Assembly: GCA_030248225.1 (NCBI GenBank)
Contig: JASANE010020163.1
Location: 1 to 64,000 of the forward strand
DNA length: 64,000 nt
Source: Trileptium ribeirensis
Lineage: Eukaryota; Nematoda; Enoplea; Enoplida; Thoracostomopsidae
Reading direction: 5' to 3'
Position 1 is the stretch's first letter, and the number at the start of each line of letters is the position of its first letter. Made by a program: the position numbers and the translations under genes. The notes under the pieces are model-generated. The model did not search any database, was not told the DNA's origin, and was given only the letters and a program-made list of their open reading frames with translations. Positions 33,668 through 43,889 of this stretch are shown here, one piece after another.

Positions 33668-34451
33668 TGTTGGGGGTTTCCAAGGCTAGCTGGGGTCCAA
33701 ACCCTTAAAATTGGGTTTTTACTGTTTTATTTTTTGACGGTCCCTAAAATGTTCATCCTACGCTTTAGTTCTTAAAATTTTATCTTAAGCTAACCTAATT
33801 TGCATAATTTTGCTTTAGTTCTTAAGCTTAGCTTACCTATAGTTAAGAAAGGTTTTCATTTTAGTTCAGTTGAGATTTGTCATCGAGCAAGCGGACGTAT
33901 TTACTCACCTGCAAGCACTCATTGACAATGTGCTTAACAGGCAAGATCTTGTCGATGTTGAGTGCGGTGGGGAAGCCGTTTTCGGCTTGTAGAATCTTGT
34001 AGATAATGTCGTGGATTCTGTAAACATTTAGGAGTTGTGAGCTTCGTAATATATTTTACGGCATTGATTATTGTTTTTTTTATGTTCACTGTGAAGACCT
34101 AGCTAATGCTCGAGCTTCAGTGTATTGATATGTTAGCGGCAAGGATGTTCGGATAGTTCTAGCTTGATGTTAACTATAAATCTAAATATCGATGTGTGTT
34201 CTGGATAAGGTTTTGCGGCTTTTTAGTTGTATTTTATTTCAAGCTACGAAACGAAAAGAATTGCGTTGTGCATTGTGCGTTCTGGTCAGAAAGGAAGACG
34301 TATACTCGGGTTCCATAGTATATCTATGCTAAAGGAAACGTCTATACTCGGGTTTCCGATACACGTTGTCACAGTTTGCACGGAGTAGGGCGTGATCCTG
34401 TATCTTGATTGGTAAATTAGCTAGGACAATTATTCACAGAGGAGGCGCTTT
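33668..34451 (+). repeat. Right long direct repeat (probable 3' LTR)
   Basis: Diverged copy of 23573-24712 without the M5 insertion. It contains a private 127 bp insertion at 33904-34030 (listed separately). Similarity to the left copy ends near 34451. The two repeats differ at many positions, so the element is old. Confidence 0.75.
33909..34017 (-). CDS. Orphan exon-like insert in the right repeat
   Basis: On the minus strand a 109-base open stretch is bordered by GTTTACAG at its 5' side and by GTGAGT immediately after its last codon, ideal splice acceptor and donor. Read after one leading base, it encodes 36 residues starting IHDIIYKIL, with NGFPTALNIDK in the middle and HIVNECLQ at the end. 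Codon use is balanced and not A-rich, unlike the element. The left repeat lacks the whole piece. The insert is flanked by ATTTA on both sides (33899-33903 and 34026-34030), while the left repeat has one ATTTA. I do not recognise the protein. It may be a captured host exon or a true exon of a minus-strand gene. Confidence 0.5.
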
Positions 34452-35439
34452 ATTAATTATAATATACATACATAATAACTGCCGCTTATACACACAACAT
34501 ACTATTGTTATACACATTTTCATACATTATATGTTTCACCCAACATGTGTTCTTGTGTGTCGGGGGTTCTCCCGCTATCTAGGGGGCTTTGGAACCAATG
34601 CCGTCCAAAATCACCAAAATTAAATTTTTCTTTTATTTTTGAATTACTTAAATTTTGGGAAGGACCTAGCTAGTGGGACACAACCAGTGGGGGATTGTCA
34701 GCACTCCAAGACACGAATATGCGGTCACGTGATTGACGCAATTCCGTCCCAGTTGGCCCAAAGTTCAATTTTAACTTTATTTTTGTTTAGTTGAGTCAGT
34801 CTTATTTTGACGACGTCGAATTAGGCGCGCTTTAAATTGTGCTATCGTCAACGGCTTCATATTGTATTTCTTTTGTTTTTGTTTTACTTAATGTTTGACA
34901 CACAAAGAACTGCGTGGTAGTACGGTTTTGCTCATGCTCTACGGATTTCTTGGTTTATGGAATACGCAAAGAATTGCGTAACGGCTTGAGTTTAGAAACG
35001 GCTGATCTAAAGTTTTAAAGGTTGTTATAAGCTTTATCTGTTATAAGGTTTAAAGAATTAACTGTGTGTACCTTGAATTGATAGGAGTGGTGTACGTGCA
35101 AACTAAAATCATATAACAGCTAAGTATATATATTACTAACAAAATATTATATAAGATTGTAATATTATTTCTTCATAAAAACTTAGGTGTGGCTTAAAAG
35201 AATTAAGCCGTAAGGTCATATCGTAGTATATAATATAATAGTGTATAAATAATTCAATATCGGTCCTTTGTCGAGTGAGGATATCCGGGGTGAGTACATA
35301 TAATACGGGGGTTAATTTCGTGAGAAACCCAAGGCGAGTAAGGAGCGCGAATTAAGATAATCGGGTCTTGAAATCCCCTCTCCTGATAACGAAGGATCGA
35401 TATAGACAAAGTTTCAACTAGGGTGTGAATATATTAGGG
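34452..35439. other. Non-coding A/T-rich stretch
   Basis: No gene recognised. The short frame 34405-34623 has no domain. Confidence 0.4.
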
Positions 35440-35960
35440 ATGTACCGCGGCTTAGCCCCGGGCCTGGGCAACAAATTTCGCCTCGGGCCGGGGCAACGTC
35501 GAAGCCCCGGAGGTAAAATTTAGGCGCCGGTCCGTGGCTAGTGTTTCAGAAAAAATATTTTCGGTATATACCGAATTAGTAGAACAGATAAACAATCTTG
35601 AGCTTTAGCTGAAGATATAATGCTTGCTATTAACTAGGACAGCACAAATTCATCACCTTCCTGAAACAGTAAAATTTAGCTGACAACGTACAGTTTATTA
35701 AACTAATAAACTAAAACGTATTGTACGTATTGTATTTAGTTCATTATATATACTTGTTTTAATGCATGATACTATATGGCAAATTGTTAAGTTTATTTTT
35801 ACATAATCTTGAAGAATAGTAAGTAAACATAGATTGGTTATGGGTATATTTGCATACATACCGACAATGCATACATGTCAGTGGGGTAGAACCCCCCTTC
35901 ACGAGGCGTGACCCCCGGTAGCCGGTAAAAATTTTTCTGGGGGGGGGGTCGGTACGGTAG
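35440..35960. mobile_element. Possible GC-ended MITE
   Basis: An A/T-rich 300 bp centre is bracketed by GC-rich blocks: 35445-35540 with repeated GGGCCGGGG/CCCCGG words, and 35880-35960 with CCCCCGG and a run of G. The outer sequence 'tagggatgtaccgcgg' on the left and 'gtcggtacggtag' on the right are only weakly inverted (shared TACCG). No clear target duplication was seen. Offered as a candidate only. Confidence 0.3.
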
Positions 35961-36059
35961 TGAGGACGTTTTTCGGCATAGCGTCAAATTTTCGCCTACA
36001 AATTCACCTCACTCCGCGGAGGCGGTGGTCCGGATTCCCAGAGGGGATTTTACTCCCTC

Positions 36060-36715
36060 CCACCCTCCTGTCGGCAAATTACATTTTATGTGACGAACTT
36101 TTACCACTCGTTAAGCAAAGCAGAGACCTTGGTGTTTATATCAGTCACAATCTGAAAAGCAGTTCTCATTGCAGAGAGAGGATCATTAAGGAACTTATTA
36201 GCGTAAATCTAAGGTAAATATTAAGGCAGCTAAATAATCTTGCAGTATGCATTCCGCTGGGGTGTAATGGTACCAACCTCACAAGAGGCGTATTCAACCA
36301 GCGGATAATTTAACTCTTAACACTAATAAAAGAAAGGAGAAGGGCCAGTAGTCAGGAGTGTTTATTGGAATAACTCAGGACGAGAAACAGAAATTACCGG
36401 TGGGCATAATTAGGCACAACTTGAAAAGAAGTGTGCTACAAATCGTCTGGGATGAGCGTGCCTCGTTTTTTAAATGTCTTACGAATAAACGTTTTTAAAT
36501 ACGCTTTTAGTGTTCAAGTCCTTAGATTAAAAGTGCTTAGAAGTAGTCACGCTGTAACATCAAATATAGTCACGCTGCCTCGCTATAAAGATTTACAAGC
36601 AAAAGAGCGCGGACTACTTCGTTTCTCACCGGCATTCCACTGGCCACACCTCGAACCACGCAATCTTCGGTGGCGAATGCCGTACCCAATTTAATTCCCA
36701 TAGCCGTCATAAAAA
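36060..36715 (+). pseudogene. LINE reverse transcriptase 3' part (CR1/L2-like)
   Basis: 36090-36217 reads LVKQSRDLGVYISHNLKSSS, the block (KDLGV.I...L....H) that follows the RT palm in CR1/L2/Jockey-type LINEs. After stops and frameshifts, the region up to 36694 reads as a basic C-terminal ORF end (LPRYKDLQAKERGLLRFSPA) with the HWPHLEPR motif also found near 25840. It lacks the YADD part, so it is 5' truncated. Confidence 0.65.
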
Positions 36716-37992
36716 TCACCCTCCATGCTCCACTCCTTTTAAAATCAAAACCTATAACACTGTGTTTTTTTCATGTGCTTATTTTGTTGTTTGTTTTCCC
36801 AAGGTGGTGTGATCACGTAATATGCATAATTTTTATTTTAAATTTTATTTTTAGTCTCTATTCAGTTACCGTGTGTTCTGATTTTCAAATTACTTGCATA
36901 TTGATCGTTTTCAGCAGAGTTATTTCCTCACATACAGATTTACTGCAGTATAGGGACGTCGTCGTGAAATATTGATTTTGCTATTCATATTATAGTATGT
37001 ATACTTGATCTCATTGATTGCTATCGATCTATAGGCAAATTCTAGTTTTATTGATCTCTAAAGTCATGGTTACAGCAAAGTTATTATTACAATTATAATA
37101 AATTTCAATCTCGTTGTTTTATCAAAAAGCTAATTTGCGTGTTAGTTTGAACTGATGAAAGTTCAATTCGTGTTGCTGTATTAGTGGGTCAGTCCAGTTC
37201 TGTTTTCGTACAGGACGACTGCTTGTTGATTCTATAACGCCCCATAGTTTTATACGACATTATACTTCAGATGGACCGGATAAATAGACATTATACTTCA
37301 CCGGATAAATTGATGAGTCGGTACTTAGCATTCAATGTCGTAACGTGATTTCTTGTTATGATCTTATTATTCAGTTGGAAAGCATTAATGTTGACGTTAT
37401 TTATCCAGTGGCGGGTCAAAACTATTATCTGCATGTATGCGTGTATGTTAACGGAAGGCCACTGATTATTTATATTTTGCCGGCACGAATCTTTGTTTTT
37501 CGAGCAGAGCGCTGTCGCAATTTGTGTCTATTGAAATTATTTAGTTTATTGTAAGTCCGCCGGCAAACTATAAACTTTGCGAGAAGTTACTTGTAATAAT
37601 TGTATAACACGGCGAACAATTCTATGTTTATTTCAACGGGCCATCAAACCATAGACTATATGGTCGCATAGGCGGGACCACCCGCGTGCTAAAATACTAT
37701 ACGCTGGTGAATTTAGCTGAACTCTGCTTCTTGGGAACTAACCCACATCTTCGGTGACCAACTCTTACTTCGATAGCCACGGGTATCCACTGTACAAGAG
37801 TTAAGCACGCGGCACGACACCTCCACACTATTGGCCGAGTTCTTGTCTTAAATGGGATGAATTAATTTTCGCATATATCTCGCAAACACCTGAAGGTGCA
37901 CGTCAAACAAAGTAACTTATTCGTTGCAGTCCATTTGAGAACTGTGTTTTAGTGCACTGGACCTACATTAATTTAATGAAAATAAGTGGAGC
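36716..37992. other. Non-coding A/T-rich stretch
   Basis: No gene or repeat recognised, apart from short frames without domains. Confidence 0.4.
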
Positions 37993-38002
37993 CCTGGTAA
38001 AT

Positions 38003-38273
38003 AGGTGGTAGCGTGGCCGAGTGGTTAGAGCGCCTGCTTCATAATCGTGAAGACAGGAGTTCGAATCCACTGGTCGCGCTAATCTTCTTGGGCAAGGGAC
38101 TCAGCCACAATTGCTTCGCAGTACCTATGCGTTAAACAGGTACTAGACTTTGGTTTAGGCGGATAAGATGATGGGTGGCGTAATGAGCAATCATCATGGT
38201 CAGCCTACACACAATGCTTCGGCATAATAACCCGGGTTGTCACCTAGTGCAAATTGCATGTTTATCCGACTAT
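38003..38273 (+). mobile_element. tRNA-derived SINE with 10-bp target duplication
   Basis: The head at 38009-38081 is tRNA-like: TAGCGTG...CGCGCTA can pair as an acceptor stem, TGGCCGAGTGG matches the polymerase III A-box, GAGTTCGAATCC matches the B-box, and the anticodon-loop position reads TTCATAA (CAT, Met-like). The T-stem and anticodon stem are mispaired, so it is not a functional tRNA. A tail with 'cttgggcaagggactcagcc', a motif common in invertebrate SINEs, follows. The unit is flanked by exact CCTGGTAAAT repeats at 37993-38002 and 38274-38283, the expected mark of LINE-mediated insertion. Confidence 0.88.
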
Positions 38274-38423
38274 CCTGGTAAATCAAATTCCATACTTTAG
38301 TATACAGAGTCAACTAATAAAATAGCTGGAGAGATTCGCCGATAGGCTTTGTAATTTCTTATAAAAATGTGTATTAAACATGGACTTTTCGCTGTGTGCT
38401 AAATAATCGTTTTATGTCTCACC

Positions 38424-39542
38424 CAGGGAATAATCGGAACCGTCCATTTAAACCGGAACCGGAACCTGGTCTTCGAAATTTATATATAGTAAAACAGATG
38501 AAGGAAGAAATGAAGGTATAGTAGACTTAAAATACATTAAAAATAACTTTTACATTAAACTTAATGTATTGCGATGGCATTATTGCCTTTCTGAAACTTT
38601 AAAGAGGCTGATTAAGCTAATAAAGTTTATTTATCGATCAATATGCCGGTTTTTGGACACCCAGAGCAAGAAATGCCTTCTACTATACGCCATTGCGTAT
38701 ACTTTGTCAAATTGAATGTGCTTACAAATCTTGGATCGTAGAATACACATATTTGCTCGCTCTGTCTCCAGTCGCCTCCCTTTACTACATATACGTTTGT
38801 TACATGTTCTTCTGCATGAAAGTTGAAATTATTGGTTTATAAGATGCTAAGAGAAAATAATAATTAGAAGGTAATTTTCTGATCAGTGGTCAGAGACACT
38901 GTTTAGGCTTGGACAAACAGTGCCCGTCAGTTAGATGATAATGATGATAACTTTGTAATCAGAATGCTATAAATGAGACAACCTGTGATGCTGCTCGCAC
39001 AGTTTCAATAAATACAGTACGTTGCCAAGAAAGCAGTTTCTAGCTACGTTGCAGATAACGTTAGTTTACTTCAATTTAGACTGATTTACCAAGTTTACAC
39101 GCGCAATTTATGGTAGCCAAGCATACCCTAAGTACTTCTGCGTAAGCCATACTCTGTTACCGAGTTGGGCCGATTTAATTCGAACGTACCCCGCAGATTT
39201 CTGAATGTGTAAAATAGCTGCTACAAGCATCGACTTGGTTTTGATTTGTTAACAAACTCCTGCAGGTTATTATGAAAAATTCCTACTGAAATTATGTGCC
39301 ATACTTACGTTTCACACGGCAAATTGCTTAGTTAATCTTTTCTTTTGCTTGGTTGTATTGGAGATTGATCATTGTATAATATATATATCACATATGTTTG
39401 GATCACAGATGAAGCAAAAACTGTGGAAAATTTCAAACAAAATTTTTAAACCTTAATTCCGGTTCCGGTATGGTTTTTACCCTTTGACGGAACCGCAACT
39501 GGAACACGATTTTCGCCGGAACCAGATTTCCGTTACACCCTG
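38424..39542. mobile_element. hAT-type non-autonomous element A (1119 bp)
   Basis: Ends CAGGGAATAATCGGAA and TTCCGTTACACCCTG are inverted repeats beginning CAGGG, the hAT convention. They are flanked by an exact 8 bp duplication GTCTCACC (38416-38423 and 39543-39550). Subterminal GGAACCGGAACC words repeat at both ends. No transposase frame, so it is a deletion derivative or MITE. A relative lies in intron 1 of the ATPase gene. Confidence 0.93.
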
Positions 39543-39550
39543 GTCTCACC

Positions 39551-39901
39551 TATGTAACGCCTTTTGCGGACACCACATTGAATGGGAACAGATCAAGCTA
39601 ATCGCAGTAAGGCGCAAAGCCGGTAGTTATCAGCTTGTGTGACACGTTATAGCTTATAATTCTCACACGTCCAACACGAATGTTTGGCAATTAATAACAA
39701 TCCTACACTTGTGTTACGTGCCATCTGAATATATTGACCGGTAGCGACAACACGACTGTTGTCGACAGTTGTTACATGTATTAACGACCCGATATCAAAA
39801 GTATGAACGTGTGGGGGTAAGATGTGGCGTAAACGACGGTTTAACGTTGAAAGATTCCCCACCAAGACGAGAATCATCAACCCTATCAAACAATGTACCA
39901 A
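39551..39901 (-). pseudogene. Minus-strand ORF remnant, unrecognised (possible retroelement)
   Basis: A minus-strand frame of 84 codons (39647-39901) reads ...LRHILPPHVHTFDIGSLIHV.... Downstream, in another phase, is SVPIQCGVRKRRYIGET (about 39551-39600), which resembles the YIGET core of GIY-YIG nucleases at the C-terminus of Penelope-like elements. hAT element A cuts the sequence exactly there, and what follows on the other side (38415 and below) does not clearly continue the domain. The assignment is tentative. Confidence 0.3.
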
Positions 39902-40469
39902 TCATAATGTCATTAAGAATATTAAACGTTTTATACACGGATTAATTAATTCTAAACGTACCTATACGACGGGCTTCTAGCTTCTGAAGCTGAAAGATTC
40001 CAACCTTTCTTCATAAGACTTATTATGTAACAAAGGCACCTATTAGTAAATCTACGATGAAAACCTTGCAACAGTTATACATCTGTTGTACTATGGGCAC
40101 CAAACTGAGGAAGCATACTCTAACTGTAGCTACAATAGATATTTGTATGACTACGAAAATAATCCTTTATTAAGATCTGACATTGTTTTCCTTAAAGCAT
40201 TTAAAATGTACCGAGCGCGCTTTTCGAACAATTTCACAACCGTGCAGCGTCGGTTTATGGTGAGGTGTGATAATAAAAACTAAATTACGCTCAGATAACT
40301 TATTTGCTATATATGTCTAAACCGTTTACGGAATACTTATGTATAGGAAATTTTGTTGTAACCAAAATGCAAACAAGGACATAATTAGTATTGAATTCCA
40401 TGACAGACAGCAGACACAAGTTAGCAATGTTTAGATTACGCCGAAGTTCAGTATAATCAAGAAAGGATA

Positions 40470-41470
40470 CATACGTATGGTTTTTGTCCTAACGATTTTT
40501 TGGTCATCCGTCAATTTCAATGTCCGACAGCTGGCGCAATAATCAATATCACTAGTATAAAATAGAAACAATATAGGTCCAAAAACAAACCGTTGTGGGA
40601 CACCACTGCATACGTTAGTCGAACAGGAAGAACTGCCATTAACACCAAACAGCTTGAGTTCGATTTAGTAAAAAACAGTTTATCCCTGTTACCAAATTAC
40701 CGATACAGTAAACGCCTAGTTTTCCAGGTAATCGGACATCTGAAACGCTATCAAATGCCTTGCATACATCGAGATTAGCCGCGTCCACTCAATCACCTGA
40801 TTTATAACATAAATTTATAACCAAACGGACTATTTTTCATAAATCCGTACTGCGAGTTATCAAACAAATCAGTAGAATGGATTATCAAAGCATCTGTGAC
40901 AAAAGACTCCATAATTTTTGAAATAGACGATGTTAAAGGAATTTCGCGACAGTTTTGTAGAGCATTTTTATTGTCGTTCATGAATAGAGCTGTCTTTGTT
41001 ACATGTCACCAATGACCAGGAACGTACCGATTATGCAGGAAGCTTGTGATAGTTTGGACAAGATAGGAGATAATTAGTCGGCACTATTAGTAGTTCTATG
41101 CTTCATATTGGGGCCGGGTGATGCGCTAGTTTTCAAAGCAACAAATTTATTTCTTACTGAAAACACAGTAAACTCAACTGAAAACAATGCAGAGGTAGTA
41201 CGTTGAGTGATGACCGCGATTGAAGATAAATCTTCTGTGCGATATACTGAACTAAAATAATCAGCTAAACATTGGGCAACCTGACTATCGTTTTCTGGGT
41301 ATCCGGCTTCAATAGTCGATTATTAGCTGGTGTTGTGCTGACTTTGGAATTAACGTATTTTCCAAATGATTTAATTCTTTCGTTTTTTACAAAACATTTC
41401 AAACTTACGTAGGACACGTCGTGTTTCGTAAAAGCTAAAATACAACTGAGTATAAACTGTAGCACTTAAA
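40470..41470 (-). pseudogene. LINE reverse transcriptase remnant (minus strand)
   Basis: Read 5'->3' on the minus strand, in order but across several frameshifts: LADYFSSVYRTEDLSS (near 41250), SASPGPN (about 41110), a YGFMKNS block (near 40860), LDVCKAFDSVSDV (about 40750-40780), and SGVPQRFVFGPILFLFYTSD (about 40545-40605). These correspond to RT motifs 1 to 4 of CR1/L2-type non-LTR retrotransposons (SPGPDG, QYGFR, LDFSKAFD, SGVPQGSVLGP). The catalytic YADD motif was not found in readable form, and stops are frequent. Orientation is opposite to the downstream ATPase gene. Confidence 0.85.
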
Positions 41471-42289
41471 TGTTTAGGTCAATACCAACACCACAGCTGT
41501 ACTTTTAAACCACCAATTTAAAATTCTTAAAATACAATTTCGTTATAATTCATTTGCTTGTCGACATGCGCTGGTTCAAGTTGCTCGATTACATATACCA
41601 AAACTTCCACACGACGTGTGTTCGATCTTTTCTAATGAAAACATACAGTAGTTGTTGAAATATGCGATCATCTCGCGCACGTGTTGCCCATTACTACTCG
41701 GCGACGTCTACAATCAATAAAATTCTAAAAAAGCGACGAAAAGCTGATATATACGTATAGCAAATTTAGTAATTACACAACTCGCAAGTAAAAACAAACT
41801 ATTTTACTACATGCGTTGGTGATTATTGGTTTAGAATCTAGTAGACTTAGCTGTGGAAACGAGCAAGAGCTATGTCTAAAAAGATAATTTTACCTTTCTT
41901 ATATAGAATTTTCTCCAGATATATTTTTTGTTTCATTACTTTTGAACATTAAGACTTTGTGATCAGATAGTTTCAACAGTGTTAAATCTGATCTAGCCCT
42001 TCTAAATGGTGGCATTTTGCTTAATGTCATACTATTCGCCAATGTACCACGCCGTGACTCCATACCATTAAAGTTTATGTGACATAATTTATGGTGACAT
42101 CATTATCGGGTCGTGTTACAGTATTACCACGTGTTTTGGTGGCTATGTCAAAGAAGCTGCATAATTATACGACTGCTACGTTACGTAGATAATGTATATA
42201 TCTGGGTTTTCGACAAAAGCGGCGGGAGGGTTCTCTATGTATTTCAAGTTCTTTCAGGTCGCAACCCTAGGTTTCCAGGTATCACGACC

Positions 42290-43130
42290 CCAGATCCCCC
42301 ATGTACAATATAAGTAGACAGCAGAGTGCTCAGACTTACTGAAAAGTAATATCTTCAGAGATGTGACATCGATACAACGGTGTTGACATTGAAGATTGAA
42401 ATAAAGGCACAGCTGATCAGTCGGACACAATAAATATATATATATATTTACATAAATGGCTAAATTCAAAATGATTGATTGCTTAATGTCTTCTGGACGG
42501 TTTGAACGCTCGCAACAGATATCTATAATAGTAGCACATTATAAGATGTTTCGATTCACCCAGCTTCTGCAGTTTAAATGGGGGAGCCCCGCATATAATC
42601 TTGAGGGCCACCTGCAAAATAAGCAGACAGCAGAGTGTTCAACCTTACCAAAAAGTAATATCCTGTAATCATCGGAGAGGCGACATCGAGCAACGAAGTT
42701 GACATCGCAGAGCTGAGTAGTTACACAAAATTATTATATATCTACATAAATTCACCTTTGAACCAGACAGCAGACGCAAGAGATCGATGTTTCGACTTAG
42801 TGAGAACTGTCCAGAAAACCATGTTATCAAAATCACGGTTTGTATGTCATTGAACGATATTTGACATTGATGCGCAGCCCTGAAAACACTATGAGGGCGA
42901 CGCGGACTACAGTTCAGGAAGGTGTCCCGAGGCATGGAGACGAGCCTTAAATACCTGGACGTTGGCGTAAATGGCTGAGCTGGAAATAAGAAATGGTTAC
43001 TAAATATCTTCTGGACGGTTCGAAACCACAGAAAAGATATGTATATATAATAGTATTGCATTAGAAAATTTTTGCATCCCCCATGTTGCCAAGTTTAATT
43101 GGGTGAGACCTCAAGTACGCTCCCCAAATC
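42290..43130 (+). repeat. Diverged tandem repeat upstream of the ATPase gene
   Basis: The block 'agcagacagcagagtg.tca..cttac..aaaagtaatatc' at about 42312 recurs at about 42621, and 'gaccagacagcagacgcaag' at about 42764 is a third partial match. The block 'tcttctggacggttcgaa..c.cag.agatat' at about 42488 recurs at about 43010, each followed by a 'gtttaaatggg.gag'-type segment. The units are therefore several hundred bases long and diverged. The repeat ends about 200 bases before the start codon of exon 1. The 130-codon minus frame inside it has no domain. Confidence 0.65.
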
Positions 43131-43273
43131 ATAATTTTGGGAGTTCTGAGAACTCAGTAAATCACATTCTATCATTTAAGTAGTGGACTAAAACACACAC
43201 TGTTGGTTATTTATCACACTTTGGCCTAATTCGGTCTTAGTTTAGGGTTTAGTTCTGTAGTTTTGGTTTTCAG

Positions 43274-43313
43274 TGCTTAATTTGTAGTATCACGATTATT
43301 TTATTGTTACACA
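43274..43313 (+). other. 5' untranslated leader after a candidate splice acceptor
   Basis: A pyrimidine-rich run followed by AG (gttttggttttcag, ending 43273) lies 40 bases upstream of the start codon. It could be a cis acceptor for an upstream non-coding exon or a trans-splice acceptor if the organism uses spliced leaders. The sequence alone cannot tell. Confidence 0.35.
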
Positions 43314-43458
43314 ATGGCTACTCAAAACGATGTTGGTGGTGAAGGCGAAGGCTTCATTTCGCGGAAAGCTGTTCACAAAACTAAATTGCAGGGCTTCACG
43401 GAATTTCTATATGACAAAGAAAATGGTACTTACTTGGGACGTACCTGTAAAAGCTGGT
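43314..43458 (+). CDS. ATP1B: Na+/K+-ATPase beta subunit, exon 1 (N-terminal cytoplasmic tail)
   Basis: The beta subunit is the type II glycoprotein partner that folds, traffics and tunes the Na+/K+-ATPase alpha subunit in the plasma membrane. Exon 1 starts at ATG 43314 and encodes residues 1-48 plus one base: a Gly/Glu-rich start (NDVGGEGEGF), then the family pattern of a short basic cytoplasmic tail, FTEFLYDKENGTYLGRTCKSW. The 'F..FLY....G..LGRT..SW' block is the diagnostic cytoplasmic signature just before the membrane segment. The exon ends TGGT|GTAAGT, an ideal donor in phase 1. The first in-frame ATG is used; upstream sequence has no longer frame. Confidence 0.96.
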
Positions 43459-43889
43459 GTAAGTTTTATATACTGGTAACTAAACGATGCAGTTTCACGT
43501 ACGACTGAGTTTGCGCGTGCCACCAGATATCGTTTTCTTTCACAAACATTTGATTGTATTGAATCATAGCTTTTAAAGCGGTGGCCGATTTCTATCATGA
43601 TGATGCAAAATACTTGTTATCTTTTGTTAGGGTTACGTAATCACATACCACCTTTAATTTTTCTCGAAAGTTGGTTGGTCACTTTTGGCAGCTTGTCCTT
43701 CGAAACTGGTAATGTCAAAAAAATTTGTCACTGCTGGTTACTTAATACCAGATTAAGTATGCTGTCTTTCTATCATAATATGCGCTTATTATTCAATAAT
43801 TACGCTTTTATACATTGTGTATACTTATTGCTATAACGAACCGTGGTTGGCTGTCTTCCGCAAATTACCAAAATTACGTATACCTGCGA

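Larger units (their letters stand above)
23573..34451 (+). mobile_element. Decayed LTR-type retroelement with nested insertions
   Basis: Two direct repeats of about 0.7 kb (23573-24712 and 33668-34451, excluding insertions) enclose a gag-like region, an aspartic-protease-like frame, a reverse transcriptase segment and further open frames, all on the + strand. Both repeats start TGTTG. The internal region is strongly A-rich on the coding strand, unlike the flanks. All coding parts carry stops or frameshifts. RT wording (YLDD, FGLTNAPATFQ) fits the Gypsy/Metaviridae type. A purine tract at 33371-33386 resembles a polypurine tract but lies about 280 bases before the right repeat, so either the right LTR really begins near 33388 and the left one is 5' truncated, or the repeats are not exact LTRs. 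No primer-binding site was assigned. Confidence 0.75.

Noticed and set aside
38009..38081. Functional tRNA-Met gene
   Set aside because: Acceptor pairing and promoter boxes are good, but the anticodon and T stems are mispaired and the unit is embedded in a SINE with target duplications.
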